Source: Dehalococcoidia bacterium (GTDB taxonomy: Bacteria; Chloroflexota; Dehalococcoidia; Dehalococcoidales; DAOWKM01). From it: a DNA stretch of 9,960 nt. Each line of letters starts with the position of its first letter. Position 1 is the stretch's first letter. This document shows, piece after piece, positions 1 to 7,052 of this stretch. The position numbers and the translations under genes are program-made. The stretch is from positions 1 through 9,960 of the forward strand of contig DAOWKM010000048.1 in assembly GCA_030643695.1 (NCBI GenBank), in the 5' to 3' direction. Under the pieces are notes generated by a model. It did no database searches. It worked only from the letters and a program-made list of their open reading frames with translations, and was not told the origin of the DNA.

Positions 1-2
1 AG

Positions 3-791
3 GGTATCAGAATGGTTATTGAGCTAATGAAGACTAAAGGCTTACCTGTTTCTTTCACCCCTGGAGTCATTCACCTCCCCACTGTGCCCCTTTATAGGAA
101 AGTCAACAAGATGGATATGGGCACTGCTGATAAGGTATGCTGTGTCGCCCTGGCAAACCGGGACCAAAAACAACGCTACAGCATCAACTACAGTGCGACC
201 TCCTTCATCCTGGTGGTGGAAGGTTATGCCTTCAATGCTGTAATCGGCGTTGAGGACGGCAAGATAGTTGACGGTTTGGGGGGAACCTCAGGAGGACCTG
301 GTTTCATCACTCTGGGAAGTATGGATTCTGAGCTGGCAGTGCGCCTGGGAAGGTTCCCCGGGGTAGTGCTCTTCAGCGGTGGTGCCAAAGATATGAGTGG
401 CAAGGATGACTTAACCCCTGAGGAGATGGCAAGGGAGCGGTATAAATACTCACAATCCTGGAATATGCTCTTGGAAAGCATAGTCAAAGGGGTAGCGGCG
501 ATGAGGGTCGCTGTAGAGAAACCCCGTGAGATTATTCTTTCGGGCAGGCTTACCGATATCCCCGAGATTGCCGAGACACTAACGACTAAGCTCACCCAAT
601 TCGGAATAGTGCGAAAGGTGGGCAGACAGGCTAGAGTAGCCAAAGAGGCTGCCGAAGGGGCATACATTATTGGGGAGGGGCTGTCGGGGGGCAACTATAA
701 GGGTATTGTTGATTCCCTGGAGCTCAGGGAAGCCAGGGGCACAATGCATGACTATATTCTCCTCAAGGGGGCTGAGCTAGAGAAGCCCTAA
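3..791 (+). CDS. DUF1464 family protein, 5'-partial
   Basis: The reading frame is open to the left edge of the window (Gly-Ile-Arg precede the first ATG at 12), so this is probably the C-terminal 260 or so residues of a protein of about 350 residues, the usual length of the DUF1464 family. Members are mostly archaeal and are sometimes annotated as kinase-like because of a resemblance to the ASKHA (acetate/butyrate kinase, Hsp70) fold; no activity is established. Visible here are a strand-rich core (about residues 64-90, numbered from the ATG at 12), a glycine-rich loop GGTSGGPGF at 90-98 of the sort that contacts phosphates in ASKHA proteins, and a second strand-loop, EIILSGRL, near 174-181. 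No signal peptide or membrane segment is seen. It ends 5 bp from the convergent argC stop, with no terminator visible between them. The family call is from memory of the sequence pattern; the function is unknown. Confidence 0.7.
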   Translation, partial: GIRMVIELMKTKGLPVSFTPGVIHLPTVPLYRKVNKMDMGTADKVCCVALANRDQKQRYSINYSATSFILVVEGYAFNAVIGVEDGKIVDGLGGTSGGPGFITLGSMDSELAVRLGRFPGVVLFSGGAKDMSGKDDLTPEEMARERYKYSQSWNMLLESIVKGVAAMRVAVEKPREIILSGRLTDIPEIAETLTTKLTQFGIVRKVGRQARVAKEAAEGAYIIGEGLSGGNYKGIVDSLELREARGTMHDYILLKGAELEKP

Positions 792-796
792 TAATC

Positions 797-1837
797 TCAT
801 GGGTAAATCGCCAACGCCTCGAGTCCAGTGGTCTCAGGCAAGCCGAGCATAAGGTTCATATTCTGGACGGCTTGCCCGGCTGCCCCCTTAACCAGGTTGT
901 CAATGCAGCTAATAACGATGAGCTTCCCTGTCCTGTAGTCAATGGTAGGGTGAATGAGACAGAGGTTATTCCCCCAGGTATGCTTGGTATGAGGTGATGA
1001 ATCCACTACCTTGACAAAAGGCTCATCCTGATAGAAATCCAGGTAGAGATGCATTAGTTCGTCCCTTCCTTTTTCGCCAGCAGTAACCTTACCCGAGACT
1101 AAGCTAGCATAGCCGGTAGTTAATATCCCTCTGGTCATTGGTATCAGATGGGGAACAAAGGTTACTGAGAGTGACTGTCCGGGATAAAGCAGCCCCAGCT
1201 CCTGAGTAATCTCAGGCAGGTGCCGATGTCCTTCCAAGGCATAGGCACTAACATCTTCATTGGCTTCAGGAAAATGGGTTGGCAGGCTGACGGTTCTGCC
1301 CGCTCCGGATACGCCCGACTTACTATCAACAATAATGTCAGGTTCAATTATGCCTGCCTTGACTGCCGGGGCTAACGCCAGAATAGCACCAGCGGGATAG
1401 CAACCAGGATTAGCCACCAGTCGGGCAGAGGCAACCTGAGAGCGGTGTAGCTCGGTCAGACCGTATACTGCCTGTTTAAGTAATTGTGGGGCGGGGTGAG
1501 TAAAACCATACCACTGTGGGTATTGGGCAGCATCCTTCAGCCTGAAATCAGCACTAATATCCACTACCTTAATACCACGGTCAACTAAATGGACTACCTC
1601 GTTAGCACTCTCCCGGTGCGGCATAGCGGAAAAGGCTAAATCAACATCCCCCAGCTCAGCTTCAATAGTCAGGGTTATACCAGCCAGGTGAGGAAAAACC
1701 TTGCCTAACCTCTGCCCGGCAGCGCTTCGCCCGGTAACTGAGATAAGCTCCACCTCCGGGTGCTGATATAATAGCCGGGCTAGCTCAACGCCAGCATAAC
1801 CGGTAACATTGATAATACCTACCCTAGTTTTACTCAT
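797..1837 (-). CDS. argC: N-acetyl-gamma-glutamyl-phosphate reductase
   Basis: ArgC makes N-acetylglutamate semialdehyde from N-acetylglutamyl phosphate with NADPH, the third step of arginine synthesis, in the cytoplasm. At 346 residues it has the full length of the long (type 1) form. The N-terminal Rossmann fold begins with a glycine-rich loop (NVTGYAGVEL, residues 10-19). The catalytic cysteine is Cys146 in NPGCYP, followed by SKSGVSGAGR (172-181) and HFPEANEDVSAY (188-199). The GHRH segment (203-206) should supply the active-site histidine. Near the end KGAAGQAVQNMNLM is typical of the family. The ATG at 1837 is preceded by a strong AAGGAGG site nine bases upstream. A possible -10 (TACAAT on this strand, 1892-1887) has no convincing -35. 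The gene is divergent from the XRE regulator and convergent with the DUF1464 gene; no other arg gene lies in the window. Confidence 0.97.
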   Translation of the reverse strand: MSKTRVGIINVTGYAGVELARLLYQHPEVELISVTGRSAAGQRLGKVFPHLAGITLTIEAELGDVDLAFSAMPHRESANEVVHLVDRGIKVVDISADFRLKDAAQYPQWYGFTHPAPQLLKQAVYGLTELHRSQVASARLVANPGCYPAGAILALAPAVKAGIIEPDIIVDSKSGVSGAGRTVSLPTHFPEANEDVSAYALEGHRHLPEITQELGLLYPGQSLSVTFVPHLIPMTRGILTTGYASLVSGKVTAGEKGRDELMHLYLDFYQDEPFVKVVDSSPHTKHTWGNNLCLIHPTIDYRTGKLIVISCIDNLVKGAAGQAVQNMNLMLGLPETTGLEALAIYP

Positions 1838-1919
1838 TAAGCTAATCCTCCTTCAACCCACCTTCCGAGCTACCAACCACAGGCTAATTGTAGCATATAA
1901 TAGTTTCTTTTAGCACCCC

Positions 1920-1948
1920 TTGACTTTTGCCAATTGGCAAATTATACT
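1920..1948 (+). promoter_or_regulatory. Sigma70-type promoter of the XRE regulator
   Basis: The -35 hexamer TTGACT (1920-1925) and -10 hexamer TATACT (1943-1948) are separated by exactly 17 bp; each differs from consensus at one position. The expected start of transcription is at about 1954-1956, which coincides with the ATG at 1955. No Shine-Dalgarno sequence precedes that ATG, so the transcript is probably leaderless. Hexamers and spacing are read directly; use as a promoter is inferred. Confidence 0.8.
1926..1941. promoter_or_regulatory. Perfect 16-bp palindromic operator in promoter spacer
   Basis: TTTGCCAATTGGCAAA is a perfect inverted repeat that occupies the spacer between the -35 and -10 hexamers just described, starting right after the -35. 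A dimeric repressor bound here would block RNA polymerase directly. The obvious candidate is the XRE protein encoded immediately downstream, giving negative autoregulation. The divergent argC lies about 90 bp away, so an effect on it is possible but not shown by the sequence. Confidence 0.7.
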
Positions 1949-1954
1949 CTAACT

Positions 1955-2338
1955 ATGAACAACAATAGCAAGAGTAACAATCATCTAGGCAGGATACTCA
2001 AACAGCAGAGAGTCACCATACCGCTAACATTGCAGGAACTAGCGGCAAAGTCAGGCGTGTCCCCATCACACTTAGGCCGCATAGAGAGGGGAGAGCGTTT
2101 CCCTTCAGCCCGTATTCTACGAAAAATTGCTAAGCCATTAGGCTTTGACGAGGGTGAGCTATTTACCTTAGCTGGCTATCTACCCTCACGGTCTCTTAGT
2201 GTGTCTGAGCCAGAGCCAGGCTATAGTAGTGGGCAATTGGACCCTTATGTGGCTAGGGTGCTAGCTCAAGAGCCTATTAGTGTACAGCGCACCGTCCTCG
2301 GAATCCTCTCCATCTTAAAGAGCTTGCCAAGAGCATAA
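1955..2338 (+). CDS. XRE-family helix-turn-helix transcriptional regulator
   Basis: This is a small DNA-binding regulator of 127 residues. The N-terminal XRE/Cro-type helix-turn-helix spans about residues 11-72: LGRILKQQR, then LTLQELAAKSGVSPSHLGRIERGER with the recognition helix around SPSHLGRIE, then the closing LRKIAKPLGFDEGELF. The C-terminal part (about 80-127) has a Ser/Pro/Glu-rich linker and a probable helix pair (DPYVARVLAQEP, VQRTVLGILSILKSL) that could serve dimerisation; no ligand domain is recognised. The ATG at 1955 is preferred over an in-frame TTG at 1934, because that TTG lies inside the promoter spacer and the palindrome and would sit upstream of the predicted transcript start. 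There is no ribosome binding site, consistent with a leaderless mRNA. The gene is monocistronic and divergent from argC. Its regulon is unknown beyond likely autoregulation. Confidence 0.88.
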   Translation: MNNNSKSNNHLGRILKQQRVTIPLTLQELAAKSGVSPSHLGRIERGERFPSARILRKIAKPLGFDEGELFTLAGYLPSRSLSVSEPEPGYSSGQLDPYVARVLAQEPISVQRTVLGILSILKSLPRA

Positions 2339-2347
2339 CCAAGGGAA

Positions 2348-2373
2348 ATTGCCTAACCGCAAGTTTAAGCAAT
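2348..2373 (+). other. Imperfect hairpin downstream of the XRE gene
   Basis: Ten bases after the stop codon, ATTGC (2348-2352) pairs with GCAAT (2369-2373). After a mismatch TAA (2354-2356) pairs with TTA (2365-2367), and after a second mismatch a C-G pair closes a GCAA tetraloop (2359-2362). It could protect the 3' end of the regulator mRNA. There is no U-tract, so it is not a standard intrinsic terminator. Confidence 0.3.
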
Positions 2374-2444
2374 GCCCTCCCAGGCAGTGGAGCTGTCTCA
2401 ATTTTATAACCCCCCTTTTCCATCGCAAAGCGCAGCGCCCTCCC

Positions 2445-2514
2445 GTCATTGCGAGGCACAGAGTGCCGAAGCAATCTCTAAGACGGGATTGCTACGCCTT
2501 CGGCTGGCAATGAC
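2445..2514. repeat. Cloverleaf-like palindromic intergenic repeat
   Basis: This 70-bp element begins with GTCATTGC (2445-2452) and ends with its reverse complement GCAATGAC (2507-2514). Inside are a perfect small hairpin GGCAC-AGA-GTGCC (2455-2467), a second inverted pair AGCAATC (2470-2476) / GATTGCT (2487-2493), and a small GCC-TTC-GGC hairpin (2496-2504), so the strand can fold like a cloverleaf. The GTCATTGCGAG...GCAATGAC pattern resembles multicopy intergenic palindromes (REP/MITE-like) known from many environmental bacterial genomes. Only one copy is in the window, so its repeat nature rests on recognition, not on a second copy seen here. No transposase is present. Confidence 0.7.
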
Positions 2515-2561
2515 AAGAAGAGATGTGATATGTTACTAATCATGTGGATGAGCACAACCTC

Positions 2562-2590
2562 TTGATAAATATGTGGCTTAGGAGTATAGT
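2562..2590 (+). promoter_or_regulatory. Promoter of the cca-secD-secF operon
   Basis: TTGATA (2562-2567) and TATAGT (2585-2590) are separated by 17 bp, each one base from the consensus hexamer. Transcription should begin around 2596-2598, only 7-9 bases before the GTG start at 2605, so the mRNA would be leaderless or nearly so. An AGGAG at 2580-2584 overlaps the end of the spacer and would lie upstream of the transcript, so it cannot serve as a ribosome binding site if this promoter is used. Confidence 0.65.
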
Positions 2591-2604
2591 CTTAGATGAT
2601 ATAG

Positions 2605-4119
2605 GTGGATAAGAAAGACTTCAAGCCATTTATTAAGCCCAAAACTTTATTACTATTAACCAGGGTAAGCAATTTTCTCACCGAGCAGGGTATAAAATCA
2701 TACCTTGTTGGTGGATTTGTGCGTGATATGCTGCTGGGACGGGATACGGCTGATATTGATATTGCCGTCGCCACCGATGCGCTGGAGATTGCGCCCAAAG
2801 TAGCCACTACTCTTGGCGGTAAATATGTCCTATTAGACAAGGTAAACAGGGTAGGCAGAGTGGTTCTGGCTAATGAGGAGGCACCTTCAAACAGAGGTCA
2901 ATGGGAACTTGACTTCTCCACATTTAGCGGTGATATTGAACAGGACCTGGCACGGCGTGATTTCACTATAGATGCAATGGCGATTGACCTCAGGCAGATT
3001 GCCCACCAACCCCTCAGACCTCCTATGCTCATAGACCCCTTCAATGGCTGGGGTGACCTTCATCAAGGCACCATTCGGGCGGTTACTGAGACAGTTTTTG
3101 AATTAGACGCAGTGCGCTTACTGCGGGCGGTGCGTCTGGCTGCCGAGCTTGGTTTTACTATTGATAAAGGGACCGAGGCTCTAATTCACCGCTACTCTTA
3201 CCTTATAGCCAATGTAGCTGGTGAGCGGATAAGAGAGGAATTACTTCGGCTTCTGGCTGTTCCTCAAGCCGGGCAGCTTCTGCCCTACCTTGATGAGCTG
3301 GGCTTGCTCACCGCTATGATTCCAGAATTGACCGAGCTAAAGGGGGCCGAGCAACCCAAAGAACACTTCTGGGATGTTTTTGACCACTCTCTCAAGACGG
3401 TAGCCGCCGTTGACTTTCTCCTCAGGCAGGGAGATTGGGAATATGCCAGCGAGGATGTCCTAGCGACTGCCCCTTGGTCAACAATGCTGACTCAGCACTT
3501 TGACTCCGAGGTCAGCAGCGGTAGCACCAGAAGGTTGCTAGTTAAACTGGCGGCACTTCTTCATGATATTGCCAAACCTCAAACTAAAGCTATTGAGGCT
3601 GATGGTCGGCTACGCTTCTTGGGGCACGCTAAGGAGGGGGCAGCTATAGCAGCTAATATTCTGGAAAGGCTAAGGTTTAGTGCTAAAGAAGTAAAGCTGG
3701 TAGAAATTATGGTGAGGCATCACCTCCGACCGGGACAGATGAGCCATGATGGGCTTCCCTCACCCAAGGCTATTTACCGCTACTTCCGTGATACCGGAGA
3801 GGCTGGGGTTGATATACTATTGTTGAGCCTGGCTGACCATTTAGCCACTAGAGGCTCACACCTAAATCTGGCTCAATGGCAACAGCATACCCAAATGGTA
3901 GAATATGTACTCTCTCAGCGCTTTCAAAAGGAGAGCTTGGTTGTTCCACCTAAGCTGGTTGATGGGCATGACCTGATTAATATCTTTGGTATGAGCCCGG
4001 GACCTAAAATTGGAGAGTTTCTGGAGGCAGTGCGTGAGGCGCAAGCCTCGGGAGAGTTAGCTACCAGAGAGGAGGCTTTAGTTTACATCAGGGAACACCT
4101 GTTAACTAAGGTAGTGTGA
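2605..4119 (+). CDS. cca: CCA tRNA nucleotidyltransferase family protein with HD domain
   Basis: This is a class II nucleotidyltransferase of the CCA-adding enzyme/poly(A) polymerase family, 504 residues. It most likely builds or repairs the 3' CCA of tRNAs in the cytoplasm. In order: the catalytic GGFVRD (36-41) with the metal-binding pair D50 and D52 in DID; RRDFTIDAMA (117-126); the nucleotide-selecting motif LDAVR (167-171), in which D168 and R171 of the usual EDxxR are kept but the Glu is Leu; and a neck helix with GERIREELLRLL (206-217). A C-terminal HD phosphohydrolase domain shows H261, H320-D321 and a later HH (372-373) and D411, with roughly 35 extra residues around 275-308 between the first His and the HD pair. 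The start is GTG at 2605, because an in-frame TAG sits directly before it; no clear ribosome site is seen. secD begins 4 bp after the stop. A CCA-adding or A-adding-only role cannot be separated from sequence alone. Confidence 0.9.
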   Translation: MDKKDFKPFIKPKTLLLLTRVSNFLTEQGIKSYLVGGFVRDMLLGRDTADIDIAVATDALEIAPKVATTLGGKYVLLDKVNRVGRVVLANEEAPSNRGQWELDFSTFSGDIEQDLARRDFTIDAMAIDLRQIAHQPLRPPMLIDPFNGWGDLHQGTIRAVTETVFELDAVRLLRAVRLAAELGFTIDKGTEALIHRYSYLIANVAGERIREELLRLLAVPQAGQLLPYLDELGLLTAMIPELTELKGAEQPKEHFWDVFDHSLKTVAAVDFLLRQGDWEYASEDVLATAPWSTMLTQHFDSEVSSGSTRRLLVKLAALLHDIAKPQTKAIEADGRLRFLGHAKEGAAIAANILERLRFSAKEVKLVEIMVRHHLRPGQMSHDGLPSPKAIYRYFRDTGEAGVDILLLSLADHLATRGSHLNLAQWQQHTQMVEYVLSQRFQKESLVVPPKLVDGHDLINIFGMSPGPKIGEFLEAVREAQASGELATREEALVYIREHLLTKVV

Positions 4120-4123
4120 ATAT

Positions 4124-5467
4124 ATGCCTAGAAGAAATACGCTAACCTTTATAATAACATTAATTATTTTTGCCCTTGCCTTGTCCGTGGTCTTGCCTGT
4201 TGACCAGGGTGTGTTGGGCAAAAGGGGAATGCGGCTAGGTCTGGATTTGCAGGGTGGCCTCCATATAGTTTATAAGGCTGATTTATCCCAGGTAGCGGCC
4301 GGCGAGGAGACCGAAGCCATTGAGGGGGCTATAGCTGTTATTGAAAGGAGGGTTGATGTTTTCGGGGTAACTGAGCCGGTTATCCAGAGGCAGGGTGAAG
4401 ACCGCATATTGGTTGAATTGCCCGGGGTTAGCGAGGCAGAGAAGGCAAAGAGGCTCATCGGTCAGACAGCGCTCCTTGAGTTTGGAGAACTGATAGAAGA
4501 AGGAGAAGAAGCTAGATGGGTTAATGAACGGGGTGAGTGGAAGCCAGCTGCAGCCACGATTAACGGGCAGGAAAAAACCCTCAGCAGTAACTACTTTAAG
4601 GAAAGGACCTATATAGACCGAGATAACCTAGGCAGAACATTATTACATTTTGAGTGGAATGAGGAGGGGAAGAAGCTCTGTGAGCAGATAACCCCAAGCG
4701 TTCTGCACAAACCCTTAGGTATCTTCCTTGGTGATGAGGCTATTCGGGGTGAGGATAATCATCCCATAGCCCCTATTGTGAAGGATGCCCTAGAGAGATG
4801 TGGTGTGATTGAGGGATTGAGCTTTAATGAGGCTACTGAATTATCCGAGTTACTTAATGCTGGCCGTATTCCCATTCCTCTTACCCCCATCTATGAGCAA
4901 ACCGTATCCCCTATACTGGGAGCTGATTTCATTGATATGAGTGTTAAGGCAGGGATAATTGGCATTATATTAGTTATGCTATTTATGATTATTTACTATC
5001 GTCTGCCTGGAGTCCTAGCCACCCTGGCTCTGGCATTTTATGGAGCATCAGTCTTAGCCATATTTAAGCTGATACCGGTCACCCTTACCCTGGCTGGGCT
5101 AGGCGGCTTTGTTCTATCTATAGGTATGGCGGTAGATGCCAATGTGCTCATCTTTGAACGGATGAAGGAGGAGTTCCGGACAGGTAGAACATTAGGGGCA
5201 GCCATTGAGGCTGGCTTTAACCGTGCCTGGACAGCTATCAGGGATAGTAATGTAACTACCTTTATTGTCTGCGGTATTCTCTATTGGATGGGTAGCATTC
5301 TTATCGCCGGCGCACCGGTAAAGGGCTTCGCGGCGACTTTGTTTATCGGCGTAGCCGTAAGCATGTTTACCGCTATTGTAGTTACTCGAACCCTGCTGCG
5401 CCTATTCGTCGGCACTCGCCTGGCGCAGCGGACTCCGCTATTTAGCGTATACATAAGAAGGAAATGA
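4124..5467 (+). CDS. secD: Protein translocase subunit SecD
   Basis: SecD works with SecF in the inner membrane as an accessory motor for SecYEG, using the proton gradient to pull exported proteins out. The 447-residue protein has a first membrane helix (about 7-26), the family motif GLDLQGG (39-45), an extracytoplasmic P1 region with a second conserved stretch (IERRVDVFGVTEPVIQ, 73-88), the LNAGRIPIPL segment (244-253), and five further membrane helices between about 271 and 425. The proton-pathway motif GMAVDANVLIFERMKEE (334-350) is intact, with D338 as the key acid. RDSNVTT (373-379) is also typical. The gene starts 4 bp after cca; AAGG (4107-4110) about 13 bp upstream is a weak ribosome site, so translation may depend on coupling to cca. 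It overlaps secF by four bases. SecD and SecF are separate genes here, not fused. Confidence 0.97.
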   Translation: MPRRNTLTFIITLIIFALALSVVLPVDQGVLGKRGMRLGLDLQGGLHIVYKADLSQVAAGEETEAIEGAIAVIERRVDVFGVTEPVIQRQGEDRILVELPGVSEAEKAKRLIGQTALLEFGELIEEGEEARWVNERGEWKPAAATINGQEKTLSSNYFKERTYIDRDNLGRTLLHFEWNEEGKKLCEQITPSVLHKPLGIFLGDEAIRGEDNHPIAPIVKDALERCGVIEGLSFNEATELSELLNAGRIPIPLTPIYEQTVSPILGADFIDMSVKAGIIGIILVMLFMIIYYRLPGVLATLALAFYGASVLAIFKLIPVTLTLAGLGGFVLSIGMAVDANVLIFERMKEEFRTGRTLGAAIEAGFNRAWTAIRDSNVTTFIVCGILYWMGSILIAGAPVKGFAATLFIGVAVSMFTAIVVTRTLLRLFVGTRLAQRTPLFSVYIRRK

Positions 5468-6387
5468 TGTTTGATATAGTAGGTAAAAGGTTCGGGTTCT
5501 TTCTTATCTCAGGGGTAGTAATACTAATCGGCGTTATTTCCCTGGCGACCTTTGGGCTGAAAGCCGGGATTGAATTTAGCAGCGGCTCTATGATGACGGT
5601 GAGTTTTGACCAAGGAGTAACACAAGGTGAATTGAAGCAGGAATTAGCTAATCTAGGCTACACCAATGCTATTATCCAACGCACCGGAGAAGGAAACTTC
5701 CTCATACGAACCCGTGAATTAATCGGGGAAGATAAGACACAGCTAGAGGATGCCTTAACTGCCAAATTTGGTCATCTTGAGGTGAAGGAGTTCGACTCTA
5801 TGTCGCCTATGGTGGCAGAGGAGACAACACATAATGCCGCTATCGCCGTAGCCGTAGCCGCCATTGGCATACTTCTTTATGTCACCTGGGCATTTCGGAG
5901 GATGCCCAACCCCTTCCATTATGGGACCTGTGCCATAGTGGCTCTAGCCCATGATGCCCTGATAGCCTTAGGAATTTTCTCCATCCTCGGCGGTATACTG
6001 GACTGGGAAATCAATTTAATGTTTATTACCGGCATTCTGGCTGTTATTGGCTATAGTGTGAATAATACTGTTGTTGTTTTTGACAGGATACGTGAGAACC
6101 TGACAATGGGCGTTAGTTCCAACTTTGAGGCTGTAGTTAATAACAGCCTCGTTGAGACCCTGGGTCGCTCGTTGAACACCAGCCTCACCACACTATTAGT
6201 AGTCTTAGCCCTGCTACTCTTTGTTGGGGCATCAATTCAGAACTTTGCTGTGGTTCTACTGATTGGTATTATTGTCGGAACCTTTAGCTCAATCTGTATT
6301 GCTCCCACCTTACTGGTGGTCTGGGAGAAGGGGGAGTGGGGCAGGTTCATCCCCTGGCTTCCCCTGCGGGCTTCCTCTAACCGATGA
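5464..6387 (+). CDS. secF: Protein translocase subunit SecF
   Basis: SecF is the partner of SecD in the membrane translocation motor. The 307 residues give one N-terminal helix (about 12-32), the motif GIEFSSGS (35-42), a short periplasmic-type domain to about 120, and five more helices (near 124-144, 152-175, 184-207, 236-256, 259-287). The signature GYSVNNTVVVFDRIREN (196-212) is present, but the second residue of the usual N-D-T is Asn201 (AAT at 6064-6066) instead of Asp; the downstream Arg235 in LGRSLNTSLTT is kept. The ATG at 5464 overlaps the secD stop (ATGA), and a second ATG follows at 5467. AAGGA at 5458-5462 serves either one. The C-terminus is short and polar with no extra domain. 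It is the last gene of the cca-secD-secF unit; no terminator is visible in the 18 bp before the convergent exporter gene. Confidence 0.96.
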   Translation: MMFDIVGKRFGFFLISGVVILIGVISLATFGLKAGIEFSSGSMMTVSFDQGVTQGELKQELANLGYTNAIIQRTGEGNFLIRTRELIGEDKTQLEDALTAKFGHLEVKEFDSMSPMVAEETTHNAAIAVAVAAIGILLYVTWAFRRMPNPFHYGTCAIVALAHDALIALGIFSILGGILDWEINLMFITGILAVIGYSVNNTVVVFDRIRENLTMGVSSNFEAVVNNSLVETLGRSLNTSLTTLLVVLALLLFVGASIQNFAVVLLIGIIVGTFSSICIAPTLLVVWEKGEWGRFIPWLPLRASSNR

Positions 6388-6405
6388 ACTAACTACAGAA
6401 CTAGC

Positions 6406-7017
6406 CTAAACCATTAACTGGATACCCGATGTCAGAAACCAACCCCCAAATCCAATAAGTAATAGGCTACAGGCAATAAACATTCCTTCCTGAAATTTCC
6501 TTCCCCAGAGAGATCGGGTTCTATAGACTAGAATTGAAATAAATGAAAGCCAGAGCAAATCACATAGCCAGTGAACGGGAATAAGCAGGACAAACCCGGT
6601 GACGCCAAATTCTAATGAGTTCATAATAAGGGTGCTACCTATAAGTGCCCACCATAGATAACAGGCTGGGTTGAGAACAGTGGTCATCACCCCTGCCATC
6701 ACCGAATTATAGGGTAAGTCATGACCCCTTTCTACCACCTTGGTTTTAGCTTTAAACATGGCTACGCCCAGCCAGAATAGCATGCCAGCACCGCCTAAAT
6801 ACAAGACGATTTGTGCCACTCCTTCCTGAAAGAATCGGGCAAAACCAAAGTATATGAGCAGCATCAGGGGGATTTCTATTACGGCATGTCCCATAGCTAT
6901 CTGAGCACCAGCAAATTGAGACCTGTAGCTTTTGGCTATGGTAACGGCAAACATAGGACCGGGCAACATCACTCCGGATAGTGAAATTACAGCCACACTG
7001 AGTAAAAATAGAATCAT
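6406..7017 (-). CDS. LysE/RhtB-family amino-acid exporter
   Basis: This is a 203-residue membrane protein of the LysE/RhtB superfamily, whose members export amino acids or related small molecules using the ion gradient. Six hydrophobic segments can be drawn (about 2-24, 38-60, 66-90, 106-133, 137-165, 178-198). Family marks are the PGP turn in the first helix (residues 19-21), a conserved stretch after it (GAQIAMGHAVIEIPL), the GAGMLFWLGVAMFKA helix (76-90), and the NPACYLWW segment (116-123). The substrate cannot be read from sequence. The ATG at 7017 has AAAGGA five bases upstream, and that site lies in a hairpin (see separate entry). It is convergent with secF and divergent from the Fe-S assembly operon, so it is probably transcribed alone. 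Confidence 0.88.
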   Translation of the reverse strand: MILFLLSVAVISLSGVMLPGPMFAVTIAKSYRSQFAGAQIAMGHAVIEIPLMLLIYFGFARFFQEGVAQIVLYLGGAGMLFWLGVAMFKAKTKVVERGHDLPYNSVMAGVMTTVLNPACYLWWALIGSTLIMNSLEFGVTGFVLLIPVHWLCDLLWLSFISILVYRTRSLWGRKFQEGMFIACSLLLIGFGGWFLTSGIQLMV

Positions 7018-7019
7018 AA

Positions 7020-7052
7020 CAGTCCTTTAATGAAAGACTGGGTTCCTAACCC
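7020..7052 (-). promoter_or_regulatory. Tandem hairpins in exporter leader, masking the RBS
   Basis: Read on the minus strand, GGGTT-AGG-AACCC (7052-7040) is a perfect 5-bp hairpin. It is followed at once by CAGTCTTT (7040-7033) pairing with AAAGGACTG (7028-7020) across a CATTA loop: eight pairs including one G-U. The two share one base at 7040. The Shine-Dalgarno AAAGGA (7028-7023) lies in the 3' arm of the second hairpin and the ATG follows after TT, so folding would hide the ribosome site. The pairing is visible; a regulatory role is inferred. Confidence 0.5.

Noticed and set aside
224..694. 156-codon open frame on the minus strand inside the DUF1464 gene
   Set aside because: It lies wholly opposite a well-supported coding frame, its product is Ser/Pro-rich low-complexity sequence with no family motif, and it has no ribosome site.
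1934..1954. TTG start adding seven residues to the XRE regulator
   Set aside because: The TTG lies in the centre of the palindrome and inside the promoter spacer, so it would not be on the predicted transcript; the ATG at 1955 fits better.
2277..2474. 65-codon minus-strand frame across the 3' end of the XRE gene and the palindromic repeat
   Set aside because: Its start lies inside the palindromic repeat, which gives spurious open frames in many genomes, and it overlaps the XRE coding end; the product has no recognisable feature.
2339..2604. CRISPR array or small RNA gene in the longest gap
   Set aside because: There are no regularly spaced direct repeats and no tRNA-like arms with conserved bases; the structure present is explained by the hairpin, the palindromic repeat and the promoter.
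6388..6405. Possible bidirectional terminator between secF and the convergent exporter gene
   Set aside because: The 18-bp gap holds no stem-loop or T-tract on either strand.
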